A DNA stretch of 64,000 nt from CAKZML01 sp963823435 (GTDB lineage Bacteria; Pseudomonadota; Gammaproteobacteria; Steroidobacterales; BM003). The translations under genes and the position numbers were made by a program. Under the pieces are notes generated by a model. The model made no database searches, was not told the DNA's origin, and saw nothing but the letters and a program-made list of their open reading frames with translations. The stretch spans positions 62,001 to 126,000 of the forward strand of contig CAWGLN010000009.1 in the NCBI GenBank assembly GCA_963823435.1, written 5' to 3'. Below, in pieces: positions 8,631 to 18,923 of this stretch (the stretch's first letter is position 1; every line of letters begins with the position of its first letter).

Positions 8631-11453
8631 GCCATGGTCCTCTGCTCACCCTCGCCGTCCACATTCTTCACGCAGCGCTCACAGAGCTCGGGATGTGTGG
8701 CGGAGCTGCCCACATCGTCGCGCCTGTGCCAGCAACGAACACATTTTTCGTGACCGGAACGACCGACCTGAATCAACAGACCCGGCTCATCGGCCTCGTC
8801 TACGACTGCCGGCAAGGCAGGATCAAGTTCGAGACTGGCCTCTGAAGTAATCAGAACGAAGCGCAGTTCATCACCCAGACCCTGCAAGCCATCAAACCAT
8901 TCCGGGTTTGCTCGAACCGTTACGCAGGCATCCAGCGAAGAGCCTATCTCGCCCTTGTCACGCAGCGCCTCGAGTCGCTTGGACACCAGCACGCGCAGGC
9001 GCATAACCTGTTCCCAGTTGACTCCGGACTACGTGCTGGCCCGGATCGGGAATATCGTGCCAGGTCGCCATGAGCACGGACTCTTCCCTGGCGCCGGGCA
9101 AGGCGCCCCAGATTTCTTCCGAGGTAAAGGCCAGCACCGGCGCCAACCACCGCACCATGGCCTCGGCAATATGAAACATGGCAGTCTGGCCCGAACGCCT
9201 GGCCAGGGAATCAACCGCCGTCGTGTACAGCCTGTCCTTGATCACATCCAGGTAGAAACTGCCCATATCCACCACGCAGAAATTATGTATGCGCTGGTAG
9301 ATGCTGTGGAATTCATAGTCACGGTATTCGGCAACAATCTGCTCCTGCAACTCACGAGTGCGCTGCAGCGCCCAGGCATCCATGGCCAGCATTTGCTCCG
9401 GGGCCACGGCATGCGAAGACCGGATCAAATCCGTGCAGGTTGCCCAGCAGGAACCGCGCCGTGTTGCGGATCCGGCGATAGGAATCAGCCACCCTTTTCA
9501 AAATCTCGTCCGAGACATTCATTTCGCCACGGTAGTCGGTGGCAGCAACCCACAGGCGCAGGACATCTGCGCCCACGCTATTCACGACCTTCTGGGGAGC
9601 GACCACATTTCCCACAGACTTGGACATCTTGCGGCCGTTCTCGTCCACGGTGAATCCATGCGTAAGTACACCATGGTAGGGAGGCCGTCGATACATGGCC
9701 ACCGAGGTGAGCAGAGAACTCTGAAACCAGCCTCTATGCTGGTCCGAACCCTCGAGGTACAAGTCCGCCGGGGATGGCAGATCCTCGCGGTAGGACGACA
9801 CGCAATGGTGCACCACGCCCGAGTCCATCCAGACATCCATGATGTCGGTGACTTTCTCGTACTCACCCGCTTCGGCGCCCAGCAGACTCACCGGGTCGAG
9901 TTCAAACCAGGCATCCACACCGGCTTTTTCCACCAGGCCGGCGGCCTGCTCGATCAACTCGGGCGTGCGCGGGTGCAACTCACCGCTTTGAATGTGGACA
10001 AACAGCGGAATGGGTACGCCCCAGGTGCGCTGGCGCGAGATACACCAGTCCGGGCGGCCTTCCACCATGCCCTGGATGCGTTGCCGGCCCCAGGCCGGGG
10101 TGAAGGAGACCTGGTCGATAGCCGCCAGGGCATCCTCGCGCAGACCGGCCTGGTCCATGCTGATGAACCACTGTGGCGTAGCACGGAAAATAACCGGGCT
10201 CTTGTGACGCCAGCAATGCGGGTAGCTGTGCCGCAAGGGTTGCTGGTGCAACAGTGCGCCATGTTCTTCCAGCACCTGTAGTACGTGGGGATTAGCCTTG
10301 TGTACCTGTTCGCCTGCGAAGTACTGCGTGCCGGGGACAAAACAGCCGTCAGGCCCCACCGGATTCTCCACCGGTAACTGATATTTTACGCCTACCGCAA
10401 AGTCTTCCTGGCCATGACCAGGGGCCGTGTGCACCGCGCCAGTGCCTGATTCCAGCGACACGTGTTCGCCCAGGATGACCGGCACACTGCGATCATGGAA
10501 GGGATGACGCAGGTTCAGTCCTTCCAGTTCGGCGCCACTCACGTTGCCCAGGCGGGAGAATCCTTCCAGACCGGCCCGATCCAGGACGCTTTGCAGCAAT
10601 TCGTCGGCCACCAGGAAACGTTCCGGGCCCCGGTCTGTGGTGACCTGGGCCAGTACATAGACTATGTCGGGATTAAGGGCGACGGCCTGGTTGGCCGGCA
10701 GCGTCCAGGGCGTGGTGGTCCAGATAATGACCGAGATATCGCCCTCGCCGTCGCCGCTCCCGGGGAATCTCTCCAATACGGCCAGCGGCGTCCTCTGCCT
10801 TGAAGCGTACATCTATACTGAACGATGTCTTGTCCTGGTATTCAACCTCGGCCTCGGCCAGGGCCGAGCGACAATCCAGGCACCAGTGGACCGGCTTGTA
10901 GCCCTTGTACAGGTGCCCGTTTTCGATGATCTTCGCGAAGGCACGCAGTTGCTCCGCCTCGAAGCCCGGATTCATGGTCAGGTAAGGATTATCCCAGTCA
11001 CCCAGGATGCCCAGGCGTTTGAAGTCCTGGCGCTGCCCGTCCACCTGTTTGGCGGCATATTCCCGACAGGCAGCCCGGAACTCGCGGGCATCCAGCTTGT
11101 GGCCCGACACGGCCATATTTCTTCTCCACCACCAACTCGATGGGCAAACCATGGCAGTCCCATCCCGGCACATAGGGCGCGTCAAAGCCGTCCAGGGCGC
11201 GGCTCCGAACCACCATGTCCTTGAGCACCTTGTTTACGGCATGACCAATGTGGATATCGCCGTTGGCGTAGGGAGGGCCATCCATGAGCACAAACCGGGG
11301 TCGCCCCTTGCAATGTTCCCTGAGTCGTTCATAGCGACCCGATTCCTCCCAATGCTTGAGCATAACCGGCTCGCGATTGGCCAGGTTCGCCTTCATGGGG
11401 AACTCCGTCATGGGAAGGTTCAGCGTATCCTTGTAATCCACACCCGATCTCAC
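8627..11453 (-). CDS. ileS: isoleucyl-tRNA synthetase (four frame breaks)
   Basis: Charges tRNA-Ile with isoleucine; essential. The start MRSGVDYKDTLNLPMTEFPM matches the family N-terminus. The HIGH signature is in NGDIHIGHAVNK, the KMSKS signature in ENGRKMSKSVGN, the editing-domain motif WTTTPWTLPANQ is intact, and the C-terminal zinc-binding knuckle is CVRCWHRR...CERCVKN. In coding order the frame shifts by one near 11104, 10782, 9411-9424 and 9017-9028; each is repaired by removing one base and conserved sequence resumes at once. Because the gene is essential and every domain is conserved, these are most likely sequence errors. It starts 12 bp after ribF and overlaps lspA. Confidence 0.92.
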
Positions 11454-11465
11454 TTTAGTTGCCAG

Positions 11466-12404
11466 TCATTCGCTACGACCGGAGAGTATCTCACGGGCAG
11501 CCTTCAGGTCACGGTGCATCTGGTCAATCATCAAATGCACATTGTCGAAGCGATGCTCGTCGCGCAGCTTGGCCACGAAGCTCACTTCCAGGTGGCGACC
11601 GTAAATGTCGCCGTCAAAATCGAATAAATGGGCCTCCAGCAGGGCCCTCTTCCCGTTCACGGTAGGACGGGTGCCCAGGTTGGCAACCGCCGGCCAGGGC
11701 TTGCTGTCCACGCCAGCCACCCACACCGCGTACACCCCCGTCATGGGCAACACCCGCCGACTGGGAAGAATATTGGCGGTAGGAAAGCCGAGCGTCCTGC
11801 CCAGCTGGTCGCCTGGCACCACCCTGCCACACATGCTGTAGGGACGACCCAGCAAGCGGGTGGCCTGTTCAAGCCGGCCCTGCTCGAGGGCTTCGCGAAT
11901 GCGGGAACTGCTCACCCGCTCGCCGTCCAGCTGGAAGCTGGCAGTATCCTGTGAGCTCAAACCCGTGCTCGATTGACCCGCAGCCCTGAGGGACGCAAAG
12001 TCACCCATGCGCTTATGCCCGTAACGAAAATCATCACCCGTTACCAGGTAGCGCACACCCATACCCTTGACCAGGATGCGCTCCACGAACTCATCCGGCG
12101 ATAATGCGGCAAAGGCCGAGTCAAAACGCATACAGGCAAACCGGTCCACACCGGTCTGGGCCAGGGCCAGGAATTTCTCACGGAAACGGGTGAGCCTGGC
12201 AGGCGCCTTGTCAGCACCGAAAAATTCCTGGGGAGTCGGCTCAAAGGCCAGGACAGCGGTGGGCAGATTGCGCTGTCTGCCGACCTTGATCAAGGCATCC
12301 AGCACAGCCCGATGACCGAGGTGGACCCCGTCATAGTTACCTATGGTGGCCACGCAACCGCGGTGGCGAGGCCGCAGATTGTGGACTCCCCTGATCAATT
12401 CCAC
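11466..12404 (-). CDS. ribF: bifunctional riboflavin kinase / FAD synthetase
   Basis: Makes FMN from riboflavin and then FAD. The 312 residues comprise an N-terminal FAD-synthetase nucleotidyltransferase domain (ATIGNYDGVHLGHRAVLDAL, the HxGH nucleotide-binding motif; later VTGDDFRYGHKRMGD and ERVSSSRIREAL) and a C-terminal flavokinase domain (GDQLGRTLGFPTANI with the PTAN motif, then GVYAVWVAGVDSKPW and NLGTRPTVNG). It lies between murJ and ileS, the arrangement common in gammaproteobacteria. The frame is intact. Confidence 0.96.
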   Translation of the reverse strand: MELIRGVHNLRPRHRGCVATIGNYDGVHLGHRAVLDALIKVGRQRNLPTAVLAFEPTPQEFFGADKAPARLTRFREKFLALAQTGVDRFACMRFDSAFAALSPDEFVERILVKGMGVRYLVTGDDFRYGHKRMGDFASLRAAGQSSTGLSSQDTASFQLDGERVSSSRIREALEQGRLEQATRLLGRPYSMCGRVVPGDQLGRTLGFPTANILPSRRVLPMTGVYAVWVAGVDSKPWPAVANLGTRPTVNGKRALLEAHLFDFDGDIYGRHLEVSFVAKLRDEHRFDNVHLMIDQMHRDLKAAREILSGRSE

Positions 12405-12461
12405 CTGGTCATCCCCATGTACAGGCGCTCAAAAACTGCGAATTATAGTGGGTCCCCTTCA

Positions 12462-14021
12462 TCAATGCATACGCAGGTTGCGAACTCTTACGCCGACCAG
12501 CCAAAGAGTGGCAAGGTAACAGGCAGCGCCACCAAACACGAGCACGGCAAGGTTCAGGACCCTTCCGGTCGCACGCCACTCCAGCCACTGACTGCCCTGC
12601 CGGCGACAACCAGAGCAGCAAAAGGATCATGACAATATTTGCCAGCAGCAGCTGGGCCAGCCAGCGCCCCCATCCCGGGAGCCAGCTCCAATACCTTTTC
12701 CCGACGCAGTCCCGCGAACAGCAACCAGGCGTTGAGGATGGCAGCGACACCGGTGGCCAGCGCCAGCCCCGCGTGCGGCGCCGAGAAATGCGAGTAACTG
12801 AGAGTGACAACCAGGATGATGTTCAGGCTGACGTTGGTGGCCAGGGCCACCAGGCCATAGCGTACCGGGGTGCGGGTATCCTGGCGTGCGAAATACCCCG
12901 GCGCCAGCACCTTGACCAGTGAAAAGCCCATCAGTCCCAGTGCAAAGGCCTGCAAGCTGTACTCCGCCATCACCACATCCCTGGCGTCAAAGGCTCCGCC
13001 ATAAAAAACCGTGATCAGGATGGGACCGGCCAGGACGAACAAACCCACGGCCGCCGGTACGGCGATCAGCAGGGTTAGGCGAAGCGCCCAGTCCAGGGTG
13101 CCGGAGAATGCCTGGCGCTCGGCCCGGGCATGGTTACTGGACAGACCCGGGAGGATCACCGTGGCCAGCGCGATTCCGAATACGCCCAGCGGAAACTCCA
13201 TCATGCGGTCCGAGTAATACAGCCAGCTGATACTTCCCGCCTGCAAAAAGGAAGCAATCAAGGTATCCACCAGGATATTGATCTGGGCCACCGAGGATCC
13301 AAAGATCGCCGGCAGCATCAACTTGCCGATTTGCCGCACCCCGGCCAGTTGCGGCCGCCAGCGCGGTCGCACCAGCAATCCCATGCGGGCAAGAAACGGC
13401 AGCTGGAAAGCCAGTTGCACGACACCTGCCAGGAACACACCCACCGCCAGGCCAAGACCGGGTACCGGCAACAGAGGTACCAGCCAGATAGCTGACGCAA
13501 TCAGTCACCAGGTTGAGCAAAACCGGGGTGATTGCCGGCACGGCGAAACGACCGAATGTATTCAGGATGGATCCGGCCAGCCCGGTCAGGGAAATAAACA
13601 GGATATACGGGAAGGTAAAGCGCAGCATTTGCACTGCCAGCTCGTAGCGATCGCCCTCCCCGTGGAATCCGGGGGCAAACAACATGATTACCAGCGGCGC
13701 CGCCACCACTCCAACAGCGGTCACCAGCGCCAGTATGGCGCCCAGCGTGCCCGAGACACCGGCGATTAACTCCTTGAGATCCTTTTGGTCGCGGGTGGCC
13801 TTGTATTCACCCAGCACCGGTACAAAGGCCTGGGAAAAGGCGCCTTCGGCAAAGAAGCGTCGCAGCAGGTTGGGAATCTTGAACGCGACAAAGAATGCGT
13901 CCATGAGCGGACCCGCCCCAAACAGGCGTGAAAACACCATGTCCCTTGCCAGACCCATGATCCGGGACAACAAGGTCATGCCCCCGACCACGGAGGTGGA
14001 TTTAAGCAAACGAAGACTCAT
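12462..14021 (-). CDS. murJ: lipid II flippase MurJ (three frame breaks)
   Basis: Flips lipid-linked peptidoglycan precursor across the inner membrane; essential MOP-superfamily protein. The N-terminus MSLRLLKSTSVVGGMTLLSR, then GLARDMVFSRLFGAGPLMDA and FFAEGAFSQAFVPVLGEY, is typical MurJ/MviN. The frame shifts by one near 13495-13520, 12665-12680 and 12585-12600, each equal to one extra base. Following conserved helices through the third shift leads to a C-terminus ending VGVRVRNLRMH, so the stop is at 12462. The open frame running to 12409 does not encode the MurJ C-terminus. It starts 73 bp after hisIE and ends 57 bp before ribF. Confidence 0.9.
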
Positions 14022-14094
14022 GAGTCCCCCACCGGCAACCGGCGCTCATGGTAGCGTGAATCCGCTGTCGATGGCAGACGCACGAGCACCCGGC

Positions 14095-14721
14095 TCAGGA
14101 TCCGGCGGCACTCCGACTTTCCAGCTCCTGGACCACCTGCGACATACTCAGGCCACGACTGACCAGCAGTACCAGCAGGTGGTACAGCAGGTCGGCGCTC
14201 TCGGAGAGCAAATCGGACTCTTCGCCGGTAACCCCTGCGAGCGCCACTTCAACGCCCTCCTCACCGACCTTTTGGGCGATACGCTTGACACCGGCCTGCA
14301 ACAACCGCGCGGTGTAACTGATCTCGGGGTCTCCCTGGGCCCGCTGCCGAATCAGTTCCTGCAAGCGATACAGAAAATCGCCCTGGGGCAGAGACTCGCC
14401 ATCACCGTCAAAGCAGGTGCGCGTACCCCGGTGACAGGCCGGGCCGGTGGGATTCACCCGAACCAGCAAGGTATCTCCATCGCAATCAGGGGCGATGCTC
14501 ACCAGCTCCAACACGTTGCCCGAGGTCTCACCCTTGAGCCACAGACGTTGGCGACTGCGGCTGAAAAATACAACCTGGCCACCGGCAATGGTCGCGGCCA
14601 GGGCCTCGGCATTCATGTATGCCAGCATCAAGACAGTGCCGTCGCGAGCGTTCTGTACAATGGCGGGCATCAGGCCATCGCCTTTTTGCCAATCCAGATT
14701 TTTTAGCGATCCCTGCTTCAT
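14095..14721 (-). CDS. hisIE: bifunctional phosphoribosyl-AMP cyclohydrolase / phosphoribosyl-ATP pyrophosphatase
   Basis: Catalyses steps 2 and 3 of histidine synthesis. The N-terminal HisI domain has LMLAYMNAEALAATI, FFSRSRQRLWLKGETSGNVL and the zinc-binding DCDGDTLLVRV...GPACHRGTRTCF. The C-terminal HisE domain follows, with ARLLQAGVKRIAQKVGEEGV and ESADLLYHLLVLL. The 208-residue length is that of the gammaproteobacterial fusion. The start overlaps the hisF stop by four bases. It is the last gene of the his operon. Confidence 0.96.
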   Translation of the reverse strand: MKQGSLKNLDWQKGDGLMPAIVQNARDGTVLMLAYMNAEALAATIAGGQVVFFSRSRQRLWLKGETSGNVLELVSIAPDCDGDTLLVRVNPTGPACHRGTRTCFDGDGESLPQGDFLYRLQELIRQRAQGDPEISYTARLLQAGVKRIAQKVGEEGVEVALAGVTGEESDLLSESADLLYHLLVLLVSRGLSMSQVVQELESRSAAGS

Positions 14722-15485
14722 AGCCTTACCCGCACGTTGTTGTCCTTCAAATATTGCTTCAAGTCCGGCAGCCGAATATTGCCCGAGTGAAACACGCTGG
14801 CGGCCAGCGCTCCATCCACTCGTGCACGCGAAAACACTTCGAGAAAATGTTCCGGACTACCTGCGCCGCCGGATGCAATCAATGGCACCTGGCAAATCGC
14901 CCTGACGCTTTCCAGTTGTTCCAGGTCGTAACCGCTGCGCACGCCGTCATTATTCATGCAATTGAGCACGATTTCGCCGGCGCCACGCGACTGGACCTCG
15001 CGCACCCAGTCCAGGGTCTGACGCGGCGCCTTGCTCATGCGTCCCGGGTCACCGGTATTCATATACACCTGGTAGCCATCAACGGCGGCCCTGCTGTCAA
15101 TCCCGACTACCACGCACTGACTGCCAAAACGCCTGGCCAGGTCATCGATCAGCGACGGATTCTCCAGTGCCGGTGTGTTCACGGAAATCTTGTCGGCACC
15201 GGCCGCCAGGACCTGCTCGGCCGCCTCTGCACTGCGTATCCCGCCGGCCACGCAAAACGGTATATCCAGTTCAGCCGCCACCCGGGTAATCCAGGAGCGG
15301 TCTACCGAGCGCCCTTCCGGGCTGGCGGTGATGTCGTAAAAAACCAGTTCATCGGCACTCTCGTCACGATAACGGCAGGCCAACTCCAGGATACCGCCCA
15401 TTACGCGGTGACCCTGGAACTGCACGCCTTTGACCACGACACCGTCACGCACGTCAAGGCAGGGAATCAGTCGTCTTGCAAGAAT
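14718..15485 (-). CDS. hisF: imidazole glycerol phosphate synthase cyclase subunit HisF, apparently with an ATT start
   Basis: TIM-barrel cyclase that takes ammonia from HisH to make IGP and AICAR. The family N-terminus LARRLIPCLDVRDGVVVKGV is in frame from 15485, and Asp11 of CLDV is a catalytic residue, so the protein must begin upstream of the first GTG (15452). No ATG, GTG or TTG occurs in frame before a stop. The codon where other HisF proteins have the initiator Met is ATT at 15485, inside the hisA 3' end. ATT is a known rare start, but an ATG misread is equally possible. The second catalytic Asp region (VVGIDSRAAVDG) and the phosphate-binding GGAGSPEHF are intact. Confidence 0.93.
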   Translation of the reverse strand: MLARRLIPCLDVRDGVVVKGVQFQGHRVMGGILELACRYRDESADELVFYDITASPEGRSVDRSWITRVAAELDIPFCVAGGIRSAEAAEQVLAAGADKISVNTPALENPSLIDDLARRFGSQCVVVGIDSRAAVDGYQVYMNTGDPGRMSKAPRQTLDWVREVQSRGAGEIVLNCMNNDGVRSGYDLEQLESVRAICQVPLIASGGAGSPEHFLEVFSRARVDGALAASVFHSGNIRLPDLKQYLKDNNVRVRL

Positions 15486-16209
15486 GGGCTCAACTCCTCA
15501 AGCTTGATGTTGCCGTCCAACAGGGCTTTCCCAACGATGGCGGCATGCAAACCCGCATCCTCCAGGGCGCCCAGGTCACCCGCATGGCGTACTCCCCCCG
15601 AAGCCTGGAAGGCCACTTTCGGATACCTCGCCACGCACTGGCGATACAGGTCCAGGTTGGGCCCGGTCATCGCCCCGTCCCGGTCAATATCGGTACACAG
15701 CACATGTCGTAATCCGGCCTTGACAAAGAATTCCAGCGCCGACCACAAATCCTGACCCGTGTCACGGGTCCACCCATGACTTGCGAGGCGCGGCACTCCG
15801 CCCTCAGGTCACACGGACATCCAGCGCCAGCACCACACGCCCGCCACCGTAGTCGAGCAGCCAGTCCGCTACCGCCTGTGGTCTTACCATGGCAACGCTG
15901 CCCAGCACGACGCGACTGACGCCAGACTCCAGTACGGCCTCTACCAGGGCTGCGTTTCTCAGTCCACCGCCGACCTGAACGGCCAGACCCGCACTGTGCC
16001 CAGTGCCCGTATGGTCCGCTCATTGACAGGACGACCTTCCCGCGCCCCATCCAGGTCCACGACGTGGAGCATCTTGCAGCCTGCATCGCGGTAGGCCGTG
16101 GCCAACTGCAGCGGATCCTGCTCATAGCGAGTGACCTGATCAAACTCGCCCCTTGAACAAGCGCACGCAGCGCCCCTCTTTCATGGTCGATGGCCGGGAT
16201 CACAATCAC
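15467..16209 (-). CDS. hisA: ProFAR isomerase HisA (four frame breaks)
   Basis: Isomerises ProFAR to PRFAR in histidine synthesis. GTG 16209 overlaps the hisH stop (GTGA). The catalytic Asp8 is in IVIPAID. The frame shifts by one near 16185, 16155, 15983-15997 and 15801-15812. Reading across them gives MKEGRCVRL, GEFDQVTRYEQDPLQLATAY, RDAGCKMLHVVDLDGAREGR, GLAVQVGGGLRNAALVEAV and TDIDRDGAMTGPNLDLYRQC (second catalytic Asp). It ends KLEELSPFLQDD. Four errors in 743 bp is the highest density in the window. All domains survive, and the flanking his genes are intact, so a real loss of function is unlikely. Confidence 0.9.
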
Positions 16210-16799
16210 GTTTTCACCCCCAGGAAATTGGACAACATCCGCGCGCCTGCGGCAGCCGAACGCTCTGGATGAAACTGTGTGGCGCAGAAGTTATCCCTGG
16301 CCGCCACACTGACAAAAGCCTGGCCGTAATCGCAGTGCGCCGCCGCATCCTGACTCGTCATCACTGCAAAACCGTGCACAAAGTAAAAATACTGCCCCAC
16401 CACGCCTTCCAGCAGAGGCAGGACCCGCAAGGGTGAGATCGTGTTCCAGCCCATATGGGGAACCGGCAATCCAAACCCGGCTCGCAGCGGCTGAACCCGA
16501 CCTGTAAACACACCCATACAATCCACATCACCTTCCGCCGAGTGTTCAAATAATAATTGCATCCCCAGGCATATACCCAACACAGGTTGGGTCAAGGTAG
16601 GAATGAGCTTGTCCAACTCATGTTTGCCAAGACGGGCCATCGCGTCCGCCGCGGCACCAACGCCGGGCAGGATGACCCTGTCGGCGGCCCTGATGGTGCG
16701 GTGCTCACGGGTCAATTCACCCCGCAGCCCAAGGCGCTGCAGCGCAAACATCACAGAACCGATGTTGGCTCCGCCGCTGTCGACAACGGCCACCTTCAC
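16206..16799 (-). CDS. hisH: imidazole glycerol phosphate synthase glutaminase subunit
   Basis: Class I glutamine amidotransferase supplying ammonia to HisF. The 197 residues have the nucleophile Cys in PVLGICLGMQLLFEHS, the oxyanion region LPGVGAAADAMARL, and the catalytic His-Glu in ATQFHPERSAAAG. PHMGWN and YFYFVHGF are HisH-specific. The start overlaps the hisB stop by four bases and its stop overlaps the hisA start. Confidence 0.96.
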   Translation of the reverse strand: MKVAVVDSGGANIGSVMFALQRLGLRGELTREHRTIRAADRVILPGVGAAADAMARLGKHELDKLIPTLTQPVLGICLGMQLLFEHSAEGDVDCMGVFTGRVQPLRAGFGLPVPHMGWNTISPLRVLPLLEGVVGQYFYFVHGFAVMTSQDAAAHCDYGQAFVSVAARDNFCATQFHPERSAAAGARMLSNFLGVKT

Positions 16800-17863
16800 A
16801 ATATGCCCTTGGTGCTGGGCAACTCTGATCCAGACACCGCAATCGCCTGCCTGAGAGATCGTCCCACCGCCTTGAACACGGCCTCCACCATGTGATGGGT
16901 ATTTTCTCCGCGTATGTGTATGTGCAGGGAGCAGCGCATGGCGTCGGACAAGGACCGGAAAAAGTGCGGCACCATCTCGGTAGATAATCCACCGACCTGC
17001 TGACTGGGAAAGCTGCCGTCGAACTGTATATAGGCGCGCCCGCCAAGATCCAGTGCAACCCGGGCCTGGGACTCATCCATGGGCAACACGAATCCGTAGC
17101 GGCCTATACCGTGCTTGCTGCCCAGGGCCTCACGTAGCGCCTCACCCAGGGTGATCGCACAATCCTCCACCGTGTGGTGTTCGTCTATCTCCAGATCGCC
17201 CTGGCAGCGCAAGGCCAGCGAGAAGCCGCCGTGCTTGGCCAGTTGCTCGAGCATGTGATCAAAAAATCCTATACCAGTGTCCACAGAGATGTCCGACGGT
17301 CTGTCCAGATTGACCTCCACGGTCACGTCAGTCTCACGGGTTTGTCGCTGGCGCAAGGCGATGCGTGGCGCCAGCAGCAACTGGTCGGCCAGCGCCTGCC
17401 AGCTCAAGCCCTCCGGTCCTACCCGCAAGCCCTGGATACCGAGATTAGCGGCCATTTGCAGGTCCGTTTCCCGGTCACCGATGACGTAGCTGTGTGCGCG
17501 GTCCAGGCTAGTTTGTCTGAGAAACTCGGACAGCAGCCCCAGTTTGGGTTTGCGGCAGGCACAATCCTGATGATCAAAGTGCGGACAGATAAATTGCCGG
17601 TCAAACCGTATCCCCTGGCTGGCGAACAGGTCGAGGATAAAAGCATGCGTCTGGTCGAAGTGCTGTTGTGGAAAACTCTCGGTGCCCAGGCCGTCCTGAT
17701 TGGACACCAGGACCAGGGTATAACCGGCCTGCGTCAGCCGGCCCAGGGCCGGAATGACGCCGTCGAGCAGGCGGACTTTCTCCAGCGCGTCTACTTGCTC
17801 GTCCTCGGGTTCGTGAACCAGCGTCCCGTCCCGGTCAATAAAAAGGACTCTTTGTTCAGCCAT
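16796..17863 (-). CDS. hisB: bifunctional histidinol-phosphatase / imidazoleglycerol-phosphate dehydratase
   Basis: The 355-residue fusion performs steps 6 and 8 of histidine synthesis. The N-terminal HAD-type phosphatase has FIDRDGTLVHEP (nucleophile Asp), LVSNQDGLGTESF and the zinc loop CPHFDHQDCACRKPK. The C-terminal dehydratase has DTGIGFFDHMLEQLAKHGGF, EIDEHHTVEDCAITLGEAL and GENTHHMVEAVFKAVGRSLR, the His/Glu manganese ligands. Fusion of the two activities is the enterobacterial/xanthomonad type. The start overlaps hisC by eight bases. Confidence 0.97.
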   Translation of the reverse strand: MAEQRVLFIDRDGTLVHEPEDEQVDALEKVRLLDGVIPALGRLTQAGYTLVLVSNQDGLGTESFPQQHFDQTHAFILDLFASQGIRFDRQFICPHFDHQDCACRKPKLGLLSEFLRQTSLDRAHSYVIGDRETDLQMAANLGIQGLRVGPEGLSWQALADQLLLAPRIALRQRQTRETDVTVEVNLDRPSDISVDTGIGFFDHMLEQLAKHGGFSLALRCQGDLEIDEHHTVEDCAITLGEALREALGSKHGIGRYGFVLPMDESQARVALDLGGRAYIQFDGSFPSQQVGGLSTEMVPHFFRSLSDAMRCSLHIHIRGENTHHMVEAVFKAVGRSLRQAIAVSGSELPSTKGIL

Positions 17864-18923
17864 TGGCCTGCCCCCTTATGCACGCCAGCAAGGCGCTCTG
17901 TTCTTCGCCTGTGCCTACGGTAAAGCGCAGGCAATCCTGCAAGTCCGGGTGCCTGCTGAAGTCCCGGACCAGTATGCCCCGGCTGGCGCAGGCCGCACTG
18001 ACCCGGGCTGCATTGTCCAGGCAGACCAGCAGGAAATTGGCGTCGCTGGGCCATACCTTGCGTACCGTCTCGATGGTCGCAAGTTCAGCGGCAAGATCCG
18101 TCCGAAGTTGTCTGACCTGTTCGATGCGATGCTCAATGGTCTGCAATGATTGTTGGTCGAGCAAGGCCTCCGCGGCTTCCAGCACCGGGGTGGCCAGGGC
18201 GTAAGGCGGCACTATGCGTCTCAAAAACGCCGCTATTTCACTTGACGCAATCATCGCACCCAGACGGGCGCCCGCCAGTGCGTAGGCCTTGGAGAGGGTA
18301 CGCAGTATCACCAGGTTGGGCATGTGCTCCAGCTTGCCGATCAGACTGGGTCTGTCGGCGTACTCCACGTAGGCCTCATCCACCACCACCACTGCGCGCC
18401 CCAGCAGCGCCTGCGCCAATCCCAATACCGCCTGCTCATCCAGCAATTGGCCGGTGGGATTGTTGGGCGAGCACAGAAACACCAGACGCGTATTGACCTG
18501 GCAGGCGGCCAGCACCCCGTCGGCATCCAGCCCAAAACCGGTGTGCGCGTCCAGCGGCACCTCGGTCACGCCGGCGCCCTGGACCTGCGCATATACCTTG
18601 TACATGGCGAAAGTGGGCGGGCATACGATGATTTCATCCACGCCCTCACGACAGAACAGCCGTATCAACAAATCGATTGCCTCGTCACTGCCCCGGGTCA
18701 GCACCAGCTGGTCGGGATCTACCCGGTACAGGCCGGCCAGCATGGCGGCCAGCGTCTGCGGATAGGCATCGGGGTAGCGGTTGAGACCGCGTGCGGTGTG
18801 GTCGTTATCCCCGCGCCAGGCCGATTCATTTGCATTGAGACGTATACCCTCTCCGGCAGGCGGAAGGTCATAGGACTGCATCGCCAATACCTGCGGTCGG
18901 ACCAGGTGCCGGATAGCGCTCAT
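17856..18923 (-). CDS. hisC: histidinol-phosphate aminotransferase
   Basis: PLP-dependent class I/II aminotransferase converting imidazole acetol phosphate to histidinol phosphate. The 355 residues contain RLNANESAW (substrate region), LTRGSDEAIDLLIRLFCREG, LCSPNNPTGQLLDE, VVDEAYVEYAD and the PLP lysine in LRTLSKAYALAGARLG. The C-terminal arginine for substrate carboxylate/phosphate lies in LRFTVGTGEE. Start and stop overlap hisD and hisB, indicating translational coupling. Confidence 0.96.
   Translation of the reverse strand: MSAIRHLVRPQVLAMQSYDLPPAGEGIRLNANESAWRGDNDHTARGLNRYPDAYPQTLAAMLAGLYRVDPDQLVLTRGSDEAIDLLIRLFCREGVDEIIVCPPTFAMYKVYAQVQGAGVTEVPLDAHTGFGLDADGVLAACQVNTRLVFLCSPNNPTGQLLDEQAVLGLAQALLGRAVVVVDEAYVEYADRPSLIGKLEHMPNLVILRTLSKAYALAGARLGAMIASSEIAAFLRRIVPPYALATPVLEAAEALLDQQSLQTIEHRIEQVRQLRTDLAAELATIETVRKVWPSDANFLLVCLDNAARVSAACASRGILVRDFSRHPDLQDCLRFTVGTGEEQSALLACIRGQANG

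Noticed and set aside
12409..12810. Open frame running past the murJ end toward ribF
   Set aside because: Its C-terminal part is not MurJ-like. The conserved C-terminus lies in another frame ending at 12462 after one more shift.
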